Assembly: GCF_004362245.1 (NCBI RefSeq)
Contig: NZ_SNWM01000002.1
Location: forward strand, 930,001 to 994,000
DNA: 64,000 bases
Source of the DNA: Pedobacter duraquae
GTDB lineage: Bacteria; Bacteroidota; Bacteroidia; Sphingobacteriales; Sphingobacteriaceae
Direction of reading: 5' to 3'
Part shown: piece by piece, positions 27,347-35,706 of the stretch
Layout: each line of letters begins with the position of its first letter
Numbering within the stretch: the stretch's first letter is position 1
Translations under genes and position numbers: made by a program
The notes under the pieces: generated by a model
What the model saw: only the letters and a program-made list of their open reading frames with translations
What the model was told of the DNA's origin: nothing
Database searches by the model: none

Positions 27347-28270
27347 CTATTTAGAATCGTTTACCAAATGATCGGCGATATTTTTTATAACTTTTGCAAA
27401 GTCACCTGATACAGACTCTGGCTTAAATTTAACTTTTTTCGGAGATTCCTTAAAGAGGATACCGTACCAGATTAATCCACCCAAATATTTTCCAGCGTCG
27501 TTAGCATGATTGGGATCAAATGCTAACTCTTGTTTATTCCAGAAATACCCAATATTAACTGAATTGGTTTGATCTGGAAGATTTGGTGCAACAGCATGTT
27601 CAAAATCAAAACTTGTATCCTTTTTATATCCATATTTTTTGTCGGTTGCCATTTTTTCAAATGCATCGCCAACTGGCAAAATCTTCGCATTAAGCTGATT
27701 AGCTAACCTATGGTAAGCCTCACGCGATTTCTCCCACATCTCCTGCTGATTTTTAGCTAGCTGTCCTTTCCCCACACTGCCAAACTTCTTCGCATCAGCA
27801 CGATAGGCCCAGGTTTGATGAATCACAATCTGCGCTCTTGGCTGAAGTTTCTTAATGTAAGCAACAAGTTTTTGCGCATATGGATTGTAGCTTGCCGAAT
27901 CTCCTGAAAGATAAGAGTACTGTTGGATTGTCACAATATCCCAGGTCCCGTTAGACAATAAGGTTTTCAAGGATTTGCCAGCATAAGGCCTCCCCTTAAC
28001 GTCAGTTGAGTCTTTCTCAAATTTCTCAACATAGTCCCAATGTTGTTCCAAAGAATGACCGCCAAGTTCTGCCCTGCCGATGGTTAATTTTTCGCCCCTT
28101 TCTTTAGCCATTTGCGGCAAAAAGGTTGTTGAATTCTGCGAGAAACTATTTCCTATTACGAATAAGCGTAACGTATCGTGATCAGCCTGGGAGAACGCAT
28201 TCAGGCTTAAAGCCAGTAAAAGAATGAGCAGTCTGCCGACTTTAAAATTTAAGAAAAATAGTCTTTTCAT
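27347..28270 (-). CDS. DUF4886 SGNH-like hydrolase, probable carbohydrate esterase
   Basis: 307 residues with an N-terminal signal (about 10-27, GRLLILLLALSLNAFSQ). Family DUF4886, an SGNH-type fold. Residues ~36-43 read IGNSFSQNS, where the Ser is the likely nucleophile (GNSF in place of GDS). TIQQYSYLSGDSA near 113 and FDPNHANDAGKYLGG near 252 supply the Asn/Asp-x-x-His elements. Members are thought to deacylate polysaccharides, a role inferred from fold and context. It lies 13 bp after the GH105 gene within PUL unit A. Confidence 0.83.
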   Translation of the reverse strand: MKRLFFLNFKVGRLLILLLALSLNAFSQADHDTLRLFVIGNSFSQNSTTFLPQMAKERGEKLTIGRAELGGHSLEQHWDYVEKFEKDSTDVKGRPYAGKSLKTLLSNGTWDIVTIQQYSYLSGDSASYNPYAQKLVAYIKKLQPRAQIVIHQTWAYRADAKKFGSVGKGQLAKNQQEMWEKSREAYHRLANQLNAKILPVGDAFEKMATDKKYGYKKDTSFDFEHAVAPNLPDQTNSVNIGYFWNKQELAFDPNHANDAGKYLGGLIWYGILFKESPKKVKFKPESVSGDFAKVIKNIADHLVNDSK

Positions 28271-28283
28271 CTGTTTTGTATTT

Positions 28284-29438
28284 TTAATAGCGCGCTTTTG
28301 GATGCGCTTTCATGTATTTATAGATCTCAACGCCCGAAAGTAAAAAGGCACCTACACCATAAACCTCAGTACTGTTTGCATCCACTTTATCAGGACTGGC
28401 ACCAATAGGTTGTACATAACCCAATTTACCATCTTCATGAACAGCAGAAGTTAAGGCTACCCAGGATTTCTTAACTACAGGCAGGTATTTTTGTTCGTCC
28501 AATAGACCTTGATTAAGTCCCCAGGCCATAGCATAACAAAAGAAACCTGTTCCACTCATTTCTTTGATTGGAAAACTAGCGGGATCTAATAAAGATGCAT
28601 GCCAACTCCCATCCGGTTGTTGTAATCCGGCAATTCGATCAACCATATCTTTGTACAATTTCACAAATTTAGCTCTGTCCGGGTGAGTTTTGGGCATGTT
28701 ATCCAATACCCGCACTAAACCACCGAGTACCCATCCATTCCCTCTGGACCAAAACACCTTTGCTCCATTTTTTTCTTTTTTATTGAAATAGCTTTCGTCT
28801 CTGAAATAAAGTCTTTCAGCAGGATCATATAAAAAGTCGGTCGTTTTCCACCAAAGTTTGCTGGCCATATCCAGGTATTTTTGGTCGCCAGTTGCCGTAC
28901 TTAAATAGGCCAAAGACGGAGGTGCCATAAATAGCGCATCGCACCATGCCCATTCCCTTTTTTGAATATTATTTCTCCAATTCAGGGGCTCATCATGGGG
29001 AGCGGCAACAATGCTATCAGCCAAAAGTGTAAACGGTTCAATCATTTTGCGTTCTTTATATTTGCTGTATAACTGTGCATAGGTTTGCCCAACACAATAA
29101 TCATCTGCGTAGAAACGAATATGTCCGGTGTTCCAACCTATATCATTACCGATATCAACCAACGTTTTAAGATATTTCTCATTACCTTTCATATTTCCAA
29201 AGGCAAAAATACCAGTATAACAAGCGCCGTTAGTCCAATCCGCCTTGCGGTGGTTAAACCCTTTGGTGTTCCATGTATCGATTTGCCAATCGGCCACACG
29301 TTTCATCATTCCGGAAATGTCGGTGGTTTTAAAAGACGAATCTCTGCTATCACCAACAACTTTAGAAAAACCTGTAGCGCAGGCACTACATAAGATTAGA
29401 ATGGCAAGAAATGTCTGTTTTATTTGTGGATTACTCAT
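28284..29438 (-). CDS. GH105 unsaturated uronyl hydrolase (YteR-like)
   Basis: 384 residues of the alpha6/alpha6-barrel GH88/105 family, which remove the unsaturated uronic acid left by polysaccharide lyases at the non-reducing end. The N-terminus (LAILILCSAC) is a signal, possibly a lipoprotein signal. The catalytic Asp is probably D167 in WCDALFMAPP, matching D143 of Bacillus YteR. WSRGNGW at 230-236 and the GTGFFCYAMAWGLN stretch near 300 are family blocks. The linkage (rhamnogalacturonan, glucuronan or other) is not determined. It works downstream of the lyase-like gene in the same unit. Confidence 0.9.
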   Translation of the reverse strand: MSNPQIKQTFLAILILCSACATGFSKVVGDSRDSSFKTTDISGMMKRVADWQIDTWNTKGFNHRKADWTNGACYTGIFAFGNMKGNEKYLKTLVDIGNDIGWNTGHIRFYADDYCVGQTYAQLYSKYKERKMIEPFTLLADSIVAAPHDEPLNWRNNIQKREWAWCDALFMAPPSLAYLSTATGDQKYLDMASKLWWKTTDFLYDPAERLYFRDESYFNKKEKNGAKVFWSRGNGWVLGGLVRVLDNMPKTHPDRAKFVKLYKDMVDRIAGLQQPDGSWHASLLDPASFPIKEMSGTGFFCYAMAWGLNQGLLDEQKYLPVVKKSWVALTSAVHEDGKLGYVQPIGASPDKVDANSTEVYGVGAFLLSGVEIYKYMKAHPKARY

Positions 29439-29455
29439 TTATGTGATCTTTACTG

Positions 29456-31660
29456 TTATTTTACTTCTTCAATTTTCAGGACTACACTTTTACGGTTTGA
29501 ATTCACTTTTGGATTAAAACCAATGGTATTTAAAAATTCTCCTGAATAAATAGTTTCACTGTTGATATTGCTTTTGGTGTTGGGATAAAGATTTATTTCT
29601 GAAAGTTTATATCGCTTCCCGTTCTCCAAACCTTTCAATTTAATTGGCTCTTTGGAACCCTTCTCATATCTATTATTAACCAGGTAATTGAAAACAATCC
29701 CCGCAGATTTATCTGCACTGATGTACATAACTGAGGCGACATCATTTTGCCAGGGATCCTGTAATCGATATTGGTCTCCTTGCCAAACAACTTCCTTGAA
29801 ACTATTATAGGTAGCAACTGCCTCCTGACAAAATTTCAATTCCTTATCATCAAGTTTAGAAATATCTATGTCGAAGCCCAATTTCCCCATCATCGCTACA
29901 TCAGTTTTAAATTTCAAACTTTGTTTACCCCAATCCGTAACATGGTTAGCACTTGCAATTGCTGGGAAGAAATATGAGTATTCCCATTGAATAAAAATCC
30001 TTTCCATAGGATCTGTATTGTCACTCAGCCAAAATTCAGTAAAATATTTTAAGGCTGCATAGTCTACCCTACCACCACCACCAGAACACAACATAATAGG
30101 CACTTTAGGGTATTTTGCCCTGATTCTTTCTAAAACGCGATACAGACCTTGAACATATTCCAGATAAAGGTGCGTTTGGTTGCTTAAGTGACTTGAATAA
30201 GCATTATATATGACCGCATTACAGTCCCATTTGATGTATGCTAAATTTGGGTTCTTAGTAAAAAGGTCATCTACGGTCTTATAAACAAAATCTTGTACTT
30301 TCGGATTGCTGAGGTCTAAAACCAACTGATTCCTATACAGCTTTTCCTCACGTTGGGGCTGTTTGATGATCCAATCGGGATGTTTCTCATAAAGTTCACT
30401 TTTAGGACTAACCATCTCTGGCTCCAGCCAAATACCAAATTTAACGCCTTTCTCATCAGCAACTTTAAGCAAAGCACTGATTCCATTAGGAAGTTTTTTC
30501 TTGTTTTCCTGCCAATCACCCAGTGCTGCATTATCGCTGTTTCGAGGATACTTATTGCCAAACCAACCGTCATCAAGCAAGAAAAGATCAACACCCAACT
30601 TTTTGGTATCGCTGATCAATCTGCTCAGTTTCTGCTCATCAAAATCAAAAAAAGTAGCCTCCCAATTATTTAGTAGCGTTAAGCGGGATCCTTTTCCATC
30701 CAATATGCGGTAGGTTCTTGCCCAATTTTGCAGCTTTCTACTGGCGTCGCCCTTCCCTGAATTGGAAAAAGTAAATAGAAATGCCGGCGTTGTAAAATCA
30801 ATGTTTGGTTTTAATTCGTAGGCTGATGCATGATTATTTACACCTGCAATAATGCGAAGATTATTCAGCGGGTCCAGTTCCAGATCTATTCTGAAGTTCC
30901 CGGACCATTCCATACTTCCATACAGGACATCTCCATTGTCTTCATCAGCTGGCGAATTTAACGAAACCATGAAAGTTGGCGGCTGGTACAGATGTGCCCG
31001 GGTACCCAACTTACTGTCTAAAACCCTAATTCCGTGAGTTAATTTTGACTCCTCTGGCTGCATTTCTTTAGCCCAATCACCGTGGTATTGCCTGAGCCAA
31101 AAATCTTTTCCTTTGAGATAAAGGTTAGCTGATGCATATTTATCAAGCCTGACGGCTTTCTTTTCACTATGTTTGATCGTTGTCCACTGCTCAACTACGT
31201 CTTCATTAGCATATACCTTATAATTGAGTGTCACTTCAAACGGATAAACAGGATCTCTAAGTAGTACTGTTGTTAAAGAAACATTGTTATCCAATGCTTT
31301 TGTTTCATGACTCACGTAATGCAGATCGAGTGAAGTATTTCCATCAGCATGGACAACAGCCAAAGCAGGTTCTACAAGATTTTGAGATCCGGAGGCCGTG
31401 TAGGCAGCATTTAGAATTCCAGAATAGTCATCGCCCTGCTGATACAATCCTGCTATCCGGCTATACTCTGTTTTGTTGCTTAGTTTTTTTCCGAAATAGA
31501 CAATCCTGGGTACACTTTCCTTATCCGCATTGAGGACAATCGCATTGTTTTTGCTTTCAATAGGAATTAAAACAGATTGTGCCCTGGCACCCACAAAAAG
31601 GAATAATGCGAACAGACTGATTATTGTTCTTTTAAAGTCTACTATTTGGTTGCTCATCAT
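29456..31660 (-). CDS. GH36 alpha-galactosidase
   Basis: 734 residues with a signal peptide ending near ARAQ28. An N-terminal beta-sandwich (about 30-310) precedes a TIM barrel. The strand-end motif LLDDGWFGNKYPR is at 361-373. The nucleophile is predicted at D479 in IKWDCN (most GH36 enzymes have KWDMNR). LCSGGGGRVDYAA is at 524-536, and the acid/base D547 sits in SDNTDP. The predicted activity is release of alpha-linked galactose, possibly another alpha-hexose or GalNAc given the WDCN variation. It is in PUL unit A between GH16 and GH105. Confidence 0.92.
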   Translation of the reverse strand: MMSNQIVDFKRTIISLFALFLFVGARAQSVLIPIESKNNAIVLNADKESVPRIVYFGKKLSNKTEYSRIAGLYQQGDDYSGILNAAYTASGSQNLVEPALAVVHADGNTSLDLHYVSHETKALDNNVSLTTVLLRDPVYPFEVTLNYKVYANEDVVEQWTTIKHSEKKAVRLDKYASANLYLKGKDFWLRQYHGDWAKEMQPEESKLTHGIRVLDSKLGTRAHLYQPPTFMVSLNSPADEDNGDVLYGSMEWSGNFRIDLELDPLNNLRIIAGVNNHASAYELKPNIDFTTPAFLFTFSNSGKGDASRKLQNWARTYRILDGKGSRLTLLNNWEATFFDFDEQKLSRLISDTKKLGVDLFLLDDGWFGNKYPRNSDNAALGDWQENKKKLPNGISALLKVADEKGVKFGIWLEPEMVSPKSELYEKHPDWIIKQPQREEKLYRNQLVLDLSNPKVQDFVYKTVDDLFTKNPNLAYIKWDCNAVIYNAYSSHLSNQTHLYLEYVQGLYRVLERIRAKYPKVPIMLCSGGGGRVDYAALKYFTEFWLSDNTDPMERIFIQWEYSYFFPAIASANHVTDWGKQSLKFKTDVAMMGKLGFDIDISKLDDKELKFCQEAVATYNSFKEVVWQGDQYRLQDPWQNDVASVMYISADKSAGIVFNYLVNNRYEKGSKEPIKLKGLENGKRYKLSEINLYPNTKSNINSETIYSGEFLNTIGFNPKVNSNRKSVVLKIEEVK

Positions 31661-31669
31661 TTGATTTGG

Positions 31670-32533
31670 CTATTTTTGATATACCCGTACGTAATCTACC
31701 TCAAATCTCGCAGGGAAAGTTGTCTGTGATGGATCACCACCTTGCTTCCCACCGATGGCTAAATCGAGCAACATATAATGCGGTTGTTTAAATGGGTTAA
31801 TACCTGTTCCATTTTGGTTAACTAATTTATCCATTTCAACTTTATTTAGCAATTGATCATCGACGTAGAGTGCAACGCTATTTTCATCCCAATCCATCCG
31901 CCAAACGTGATATTTATCTGCCCAGGCTTTTCCTCCTAGCGAATCAATATTCTTTTCTACACTAAACCATGCATCTTTTTTACCCTCACCCATGTAGGCA
32001 ATGTTGGCTAAGAGTTTTTTCCGGTAGTATTCCATAATATCTATCTCACCCGTAGCCGGCCAGGTACCTTTAATACCTAAAGTCCACCATGCCGGCCATA
32101 TTCCATCGCGGATATCAATTTTTCCACGCATCACAAACCTTCCATAAAGCCAGCTGTGCAAACCTTGTGTTTTAATACTCGAAGAGGTATACTCTGCCTG
32201 CTTTCTATTCTTTTTCCAATCGCTGCTCCCTTCTACAAAATTGGGATTAGGTTTATTTTCCTTCCTTGCTTCAAGGATCAGCTTTCCGTGCTCACACCAT
32301 GCGTTATCTTCCTGATACCATTGAAATTCATCATTCCGTTCAAAGCCCCTCTCATAAGTCCATTTAGTTTGATCGGGTACGCCTTTATAATTGAATTCTT
32401 CTTTCCAAACCAATTTGTAGCCGTCACTTTTTAGTTTAGGAGGTTTTGCGTTTACCAGTTGTTGTGCAAATGTTGAAACAGACACTGGTAAAGTGCAACA
32501 GATGAACAAATACGTTAATGAATTTCTCTTCAT
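31670..32533 (-). CDS. GH16 family endo-glycanase
   Basis: 287 residues with a signal peptide (about 1-24). A single beta-jelly-roll GH16 domain starts near LVWKEEFNYKG (41-51). The catalytic motif EIDIME gives nucleophile E163, D165 and acid/base E168; the extra Met between D and E is the form found in laminarinases, agarases and related enzymes. WPAWWTLG at 147-153 and VDYVRVYQ at the end are family features. The exact substrate (beta-1,3-glucan, galactan, other) cannot be read from the motif. It lies in PUL unit A. Confidence 0.92.
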   Translation of the reverse strand: MKRNSLTYLFICCTLPVSVSTFAQQLVNAKPPKLKSDGYKLVWKEEFNYKGVPDQTKWTYERGFERNDEFQWYQEDNAWCEHGKLILEARKENKPNPNFVEGSSDWKKNRKQAEYTSSSIKTQGLHSWLYGRFVMRGKIDIRDGIWPAWWTLGIKGTWPATGEIDIMEYYRKKLLANIAYMGEGKKDAWFSVEKNIDSLGGKAWADKYHVWRMDWDENSVALYVDDQLLNKVEMDKLVNQNGTGINPFKQPHYMLLDLAIGGKQGGDPSQTTFPARFEVDYVRVYQK

Positions 32534-32613
32534 GATGATTTTAATATAAGCGCTAAATAACCGCGGGCTTGAATTTGCGTTGCAGTTATATAAACCTGAT
32601 GTTGTGATTGTGT

Positions 32614-33729
32614 TTATTTATAGCCCGTTAAACTTAGGGGAAACAAGGTTGGATACGTCCATGCATAATCATGGCGTGGATATACGATTGGCCGGTAAGG
32701 CTCCACGAACGCATTGAATTCTTTGCTGTGATAGATTCCGTTCATTGCCTCTAATAAATTTGCCGGCCAAAAACCCGTAGCCGTATTTTCATTACCCGTT
32801 ACTGGATTTTTAAACCAGGTCCAGTCCTCAGGATGTTGGTTATGATATAGCAGGTAGTCCAAACCTTTTTTTAACGATGTTCCGTTCTGTTCCAAAGCAT
32901 ACAGATTTTCTCCGGTCTGGTTGTAGATTACCCAAAACGATGCAGAGATAGGCGCTAAGGAGAAATAAGTATACCAGATACCATTTCCCTGACGTTTAAC
33001 TTCCTCAACCATGTGCCCATCGGGTGCAATTTGTTTAAAAAGCTCATCTTTGATCATTCCGACATTCTTTTGAAAATCATCTTGGTCACTTAAATAAACA
33101 TCGGCTAACAAAGAAGCAAACCTGGACCAGTCGCCAGAATTGTTATTTCTGTAACGAATGCTATTTGCCGCATGCCGAAATACATTTTTTGTCCACCAGG
33201 CAAATTGTTCCTGATCTTTAGATTTCCAGTTTTTATTGCTCTTCAAAAGTTCCGCAGCCATCATCATCGTTGTTCCCGAATAGGACATCACCAGAGAGCC
33301 ATCTAGTTGAGAATACTTTTTATTTATTGATCCCCAGGCATTCAGAAAGTAAATGGCCTTAACCGCATACTTAGACTGGCCGGTAAGTTTATAGGCTAAT
33401 GCGCAGCTATAGGCTGAGAAACCATCAACCTGTAGCGCCAAAGAGGTTTTACGGTGGCCCTCCTTATCAGAATAAAAACCTGGAATACTAAAATCTTCAA
33501 CAGCATGCTGGTTAACGAACAATGCAGAATCAGCCTTAATAATTAATGCTTTAAAGGCTGTTAAATAAGGTTCTTTTTTATTTTTGATTTGTTTTTTAAC
33601 GAAGTCTAATTGTTTCTCGGGATGCATACCACGCGGCTGTTCGCTGGCATACAGTTTATTTTGAATACTCCCCCAGCCTGTGAGGCATACTACTGTGGCA
33701 AGAATTAGGTTTAATTTAAGCTTGTTCAT
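32614..33729 (-). CDS. Alginate-lyase-superfamily polysaccharide lyase
   Basis: 371 residues from ATG at 33729; a 22-codon extension is possible, but this start gives a clear signal peptide (KLKLNLILATVVCLTGWGS). It matches the alginate_lyase alpha-toroid family. Blocks seen are HPEKQLDFVKKQI, LKIIADSALF-like helices, GSLVMSYSGTTMMMAAELL near 170, RNNNSGDWSRFASLLADVYL near 220, and a terminal YAWTYPTLFPLSLTG. Catalysis would be beta-elimination at a uronic acid. Several lyase families share this fold (alginate and glucuronan lyases included), so the specificity is open. First gene of PUL unit A, downstream of the paired LacI boxes. Confidence 0.82.
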   Translation of the reverse strand: MNKLKLNLILATVVCLTGWGSIQNKLYASEQPRGMHPEKQLDFVKKQIKNKKEPYLTAFKALIIKADSALFVNQHAVEDFSIPGFYSDKEGHRKTSLALQVDGFSAYSCALAYKLTGQSKYAVKAIYFLNAWGSINKKYSQLDGSLVMSYSGTTMMMAAELLKSNKNWKSKDQEQFAWWTKNVFRHAANSIRYRNNNSGDWSRFASLLADVYLSDQDDFQKNVGMIKDELFKQIAPDGHMVEEVKRQGNGIWYTYFSLAPISASFWVIYNQTGENLYALEQNGTSLKKGLDYLLYHNQHPEDWTWFKNPVTGNENTATGFWPANLLEAMNGIYHSKEFNAFVEPYRPIVYPRHDYAWTYPTLFPLSLTGYK

Positions 33730-33776
33730 CGTTGGTACTATTTGGTTAAATAGAATTTGATTTGTAATCAGTATTT

Positions 33777-33784
33777 CGAAGATA
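33777..33784 (-). promoter_or_regulatory. -7-like element of PUL unit A
   Basis: TATCTTCG on the minus strand, one mismatch from TAnnTTTG, 48 bp upstream of the lyase start codon. It lies 52-53 bp below the proximal LacI box centre, the same spacing as in the other two units. No convincing TTTG -33 element precedes it. Confidence 0.5.
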
Positions 33785-33828
33785 CCGTCAATCATTTAAA
33801 GCAGGGCATTGCAGGGCATACTTATTAA

Positions 33829-33863
33829 ATGAAAACGTTCCCATTTTTTGGGAACGTTTTCAT
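33829..33863. promoter_or_regulatory. Paired LacI-family operator boxes, PUL unit A
   Basis: A perfect 15-bp inverted repeat (ATGAAAACGTTCCCA with its complement, 5-nt spacer). Each arm contains an AACGTT core; the two CG centres are at 33836/37 and 33855/56, 19 bp apart. The central-CG palindrome is typical of LacI-family operators. It is in the gap between susD and the lyase gene, upstream of the latter. Confidence 0.8.
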
Positions 33864-33886
33864 AAACCCGGATCTTTAAATCAAGG

Positions 33887-33914
33887 AAGCCCAATAGTTT
33901 GCACTATTGGGCTT
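33887..33914 (-). terminator. Hairpin after the SusCD operon
   Basis: A perfect 12-bp inverted repeat (AAGCCCAATAGT at 33887-33898, complement at 33903-33914) with a TTGC loop, 32 bp past the susD stop. On the minus strand it is followed by CCTTGATTT, a weak T-rich tail. It probably ends unit B. Confidence 0.65.
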
Positions 33915-33945
33915 CGGGTAAGGTGTCAGCTATGCGTTTAGCGCT

Positions 33946-35697
33946 TTAATAACCAGGATTCTGCACCATTAAAGGCATTTTCTGTATTTCTGCTAATGGC
34001 AAGGGCAGTAGATACATTGCATCTCTAAAATTTAACGGCCGGGGCGCTGTGCCAATGGTATGTTTGTATGTATTAGTTGCGCTCCGTGTGATAATATCCA
34101 CACTGTTAAAACCTTTTAAAACTGTAGCCGCGATTTTCCATCTTCTGATATCGTTCCACCGTTGATCTTCAAAGGCCATTTCAATGCGGCGTTCATTACG
34201 CACCACTTCACGCATTTCCGCAACACTCATATTTGCTTTCAAACCATACAAACCATCCGCTCCCGGTAAGATACCGGCACGATCACGTAATAGTTTTAAT
34301 TTATCGTATGCCTTTTCGGGTTGTCCGGCTTCAGTAATTGCCTCGGCATAGTTTAATAACATTTCCGCATAACGAATCAGGGGCCACGCTCTTTCTGTGG
34401 TACCGGAGCTTGCATTGGTCAGGTTTTCGTCCAGCATTTTACGAGAAAAATAGCCGGTAAACTTATTCTGAGGCGTATAAGCATCGGCGGTGGTGTTAGC
34501 AATTGTAGAGCCTGTACTACTATAGGTAAATACCTGAGTTTTTACTCCTGTGTTGCTGAGATAAGATAAACCATTGTAGATCAAAGAAAATTCGAAACGC
34601 GGATCACGGTTTACATAAGGATCATTGGGATTATAGGTCGTACTTTCTTTAATTGATTTACCATCACGCATAGGAAAAGCTTCTGCCAAACTCTGTGTGG
34701 GTTTCATTACACTGCTACCAGACCTTGTTGGAGGCAGATAAAAAGTTTCAAATTCTTTTTGGGCGGGACGGTTATAGGCAAAAATATACTCGCTGTTTAC
34801 CCGTTTCAAGAACAACTGATAGAAGCCATTTCCGGGCCTCGTAGCATTGTCTACGTTCAGTGAATACAAACCACTATTTATCACAGCCTCTGCTGCATTT
34901 GCGGCAGTCATCCATCTGTTGTTATCCGCAGTAGGGTAGCTGATTAAAGGAACCACTGCAGGACTGGTTGTTACTGCACCTCCGTTAAACAATGGACTTG
35001 CAGCATACAGCAGCACTCTTGACTTCAAAGCCAGACAAGCACCCTTTGTTACGCGTCCGTAATCAATATCTTTATAAGCAACCGTTGCCAACTCAACCGC
35101 AGCGGCATCAAGCTCTGACGTCAGGTAGCTGATACAGTCGCTGAAACTAGATCTAGGAAGGTTGATAATATCGTTGATTCCAAAAACCTGATCGCCAATT
35201 AAAGGAATTCCACCGAATGCGACCAACATATAATGATAATAGTAAGCTCGTAAAAAACGGGCTTCGCCACGCATCCGGTTTTTCATTCCCGCACTTAGCG
35301 GTGCCTCCGGCAATTTAGAAAGCAACAAGTTTATCCGACGGATGTTTTTGTAAGGCGTTGTCCAGAAATCCTTATCGGTGGCAAAATTGGTTAAAACATT
35401 GTTTGACCCGATCACCCCTTGTACATAGGAATCTGCCCATACCGAAAGGTTGTTATTCCCTTCCGCATTATCAGTAGCAAGTTCTGTATTTCCCGAACCG
35501 CCCGCTGAGTTAAAACGCGAGGGACCGAAGCTGTAACCTGCATCAACATAGACCCTGTTTAAAAAATTTATCGTTTGAATACTATCTGTAAAAACTGCAT
35601 CTTCCGTGAGGCCATTGGTTTTATCATCCAAAAAGCCCGATTTTTTACACGAAAACATAACTGTTGCAACTAGCAATATTGTAAATATCTTTTTCAT
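33946..35697 (-). CDS. SusD-family glycan-binding lipoprotein (second of two)
   Basis: 583 residues from ATG at 35697; a TTG three codons earlier is possible but the ATG gives a clean lipoprotein signal (IFTILLVATVMFSCKK, Cys in VMFSC). SusD proteins sit on the cell surface and cap the SusC transporter. Family marks are the N-terminal FLNRVYVDAGYSF, RAYYYHYMLVAFGGIPL near 150, AEMLLNYAEAITEAG near 440 and RRIEMAFEDQRWNDIRRW near 505. It is 9 bp downstream of its SusC partner and ends the unit. Confidence 0.94.
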   Translation of the reverse strand: MKKIFTILLVATVMFSCKKSGFLDDKTNGLTEDAVFTDSIQTINFLNRVYVDAGYSFGPSRFNSAGGSGNTELATDNAEGNNNLSVWADSYVQGVIGSNNVLTNFATDKDFWTTPYKNIRRINLLLSKLPEAPLSAGMKNRMRGEARFLRAYYYHYMLVAFGGIPLIGDQVFGINDIINLPRSSFSDCISYLTSELDAAAVELATVAYKDIDYGRVTKGACLALKSRVLLYAASPLFNGGAVTTSPAVVPLISYPTADNNRWMTAANAAEAVINSGLYSLNVDNATRPGNGFYQLFLKRVNSEYIFAYNRPAQKEFETFYLPPTRSGSSVMKPTQSLAEAFPMRDGKSIKESTTYNPNDPYVNRDPRFEFSLIYNGLSYLSNTGVKTQVFTYSSTGSTIANTTADAYTPQNKFTGYFSRKMLDENLTNASSGTTERAWPLIRYAEMLLNYAEAITEAGQPEKAYDKLKLLRDRAGILPGADGLYGLKANMSVAEMREVVRNERRIEMAFEDQRWNDIRRWKIAATVLKGFNSVDIITRSATNTYKHTIGTAPRPLNFRDAMYLLPLPLAEIQKMPLMVQNPGY

Positions 35698-35706
35698 ATC
35701 ACTCAA

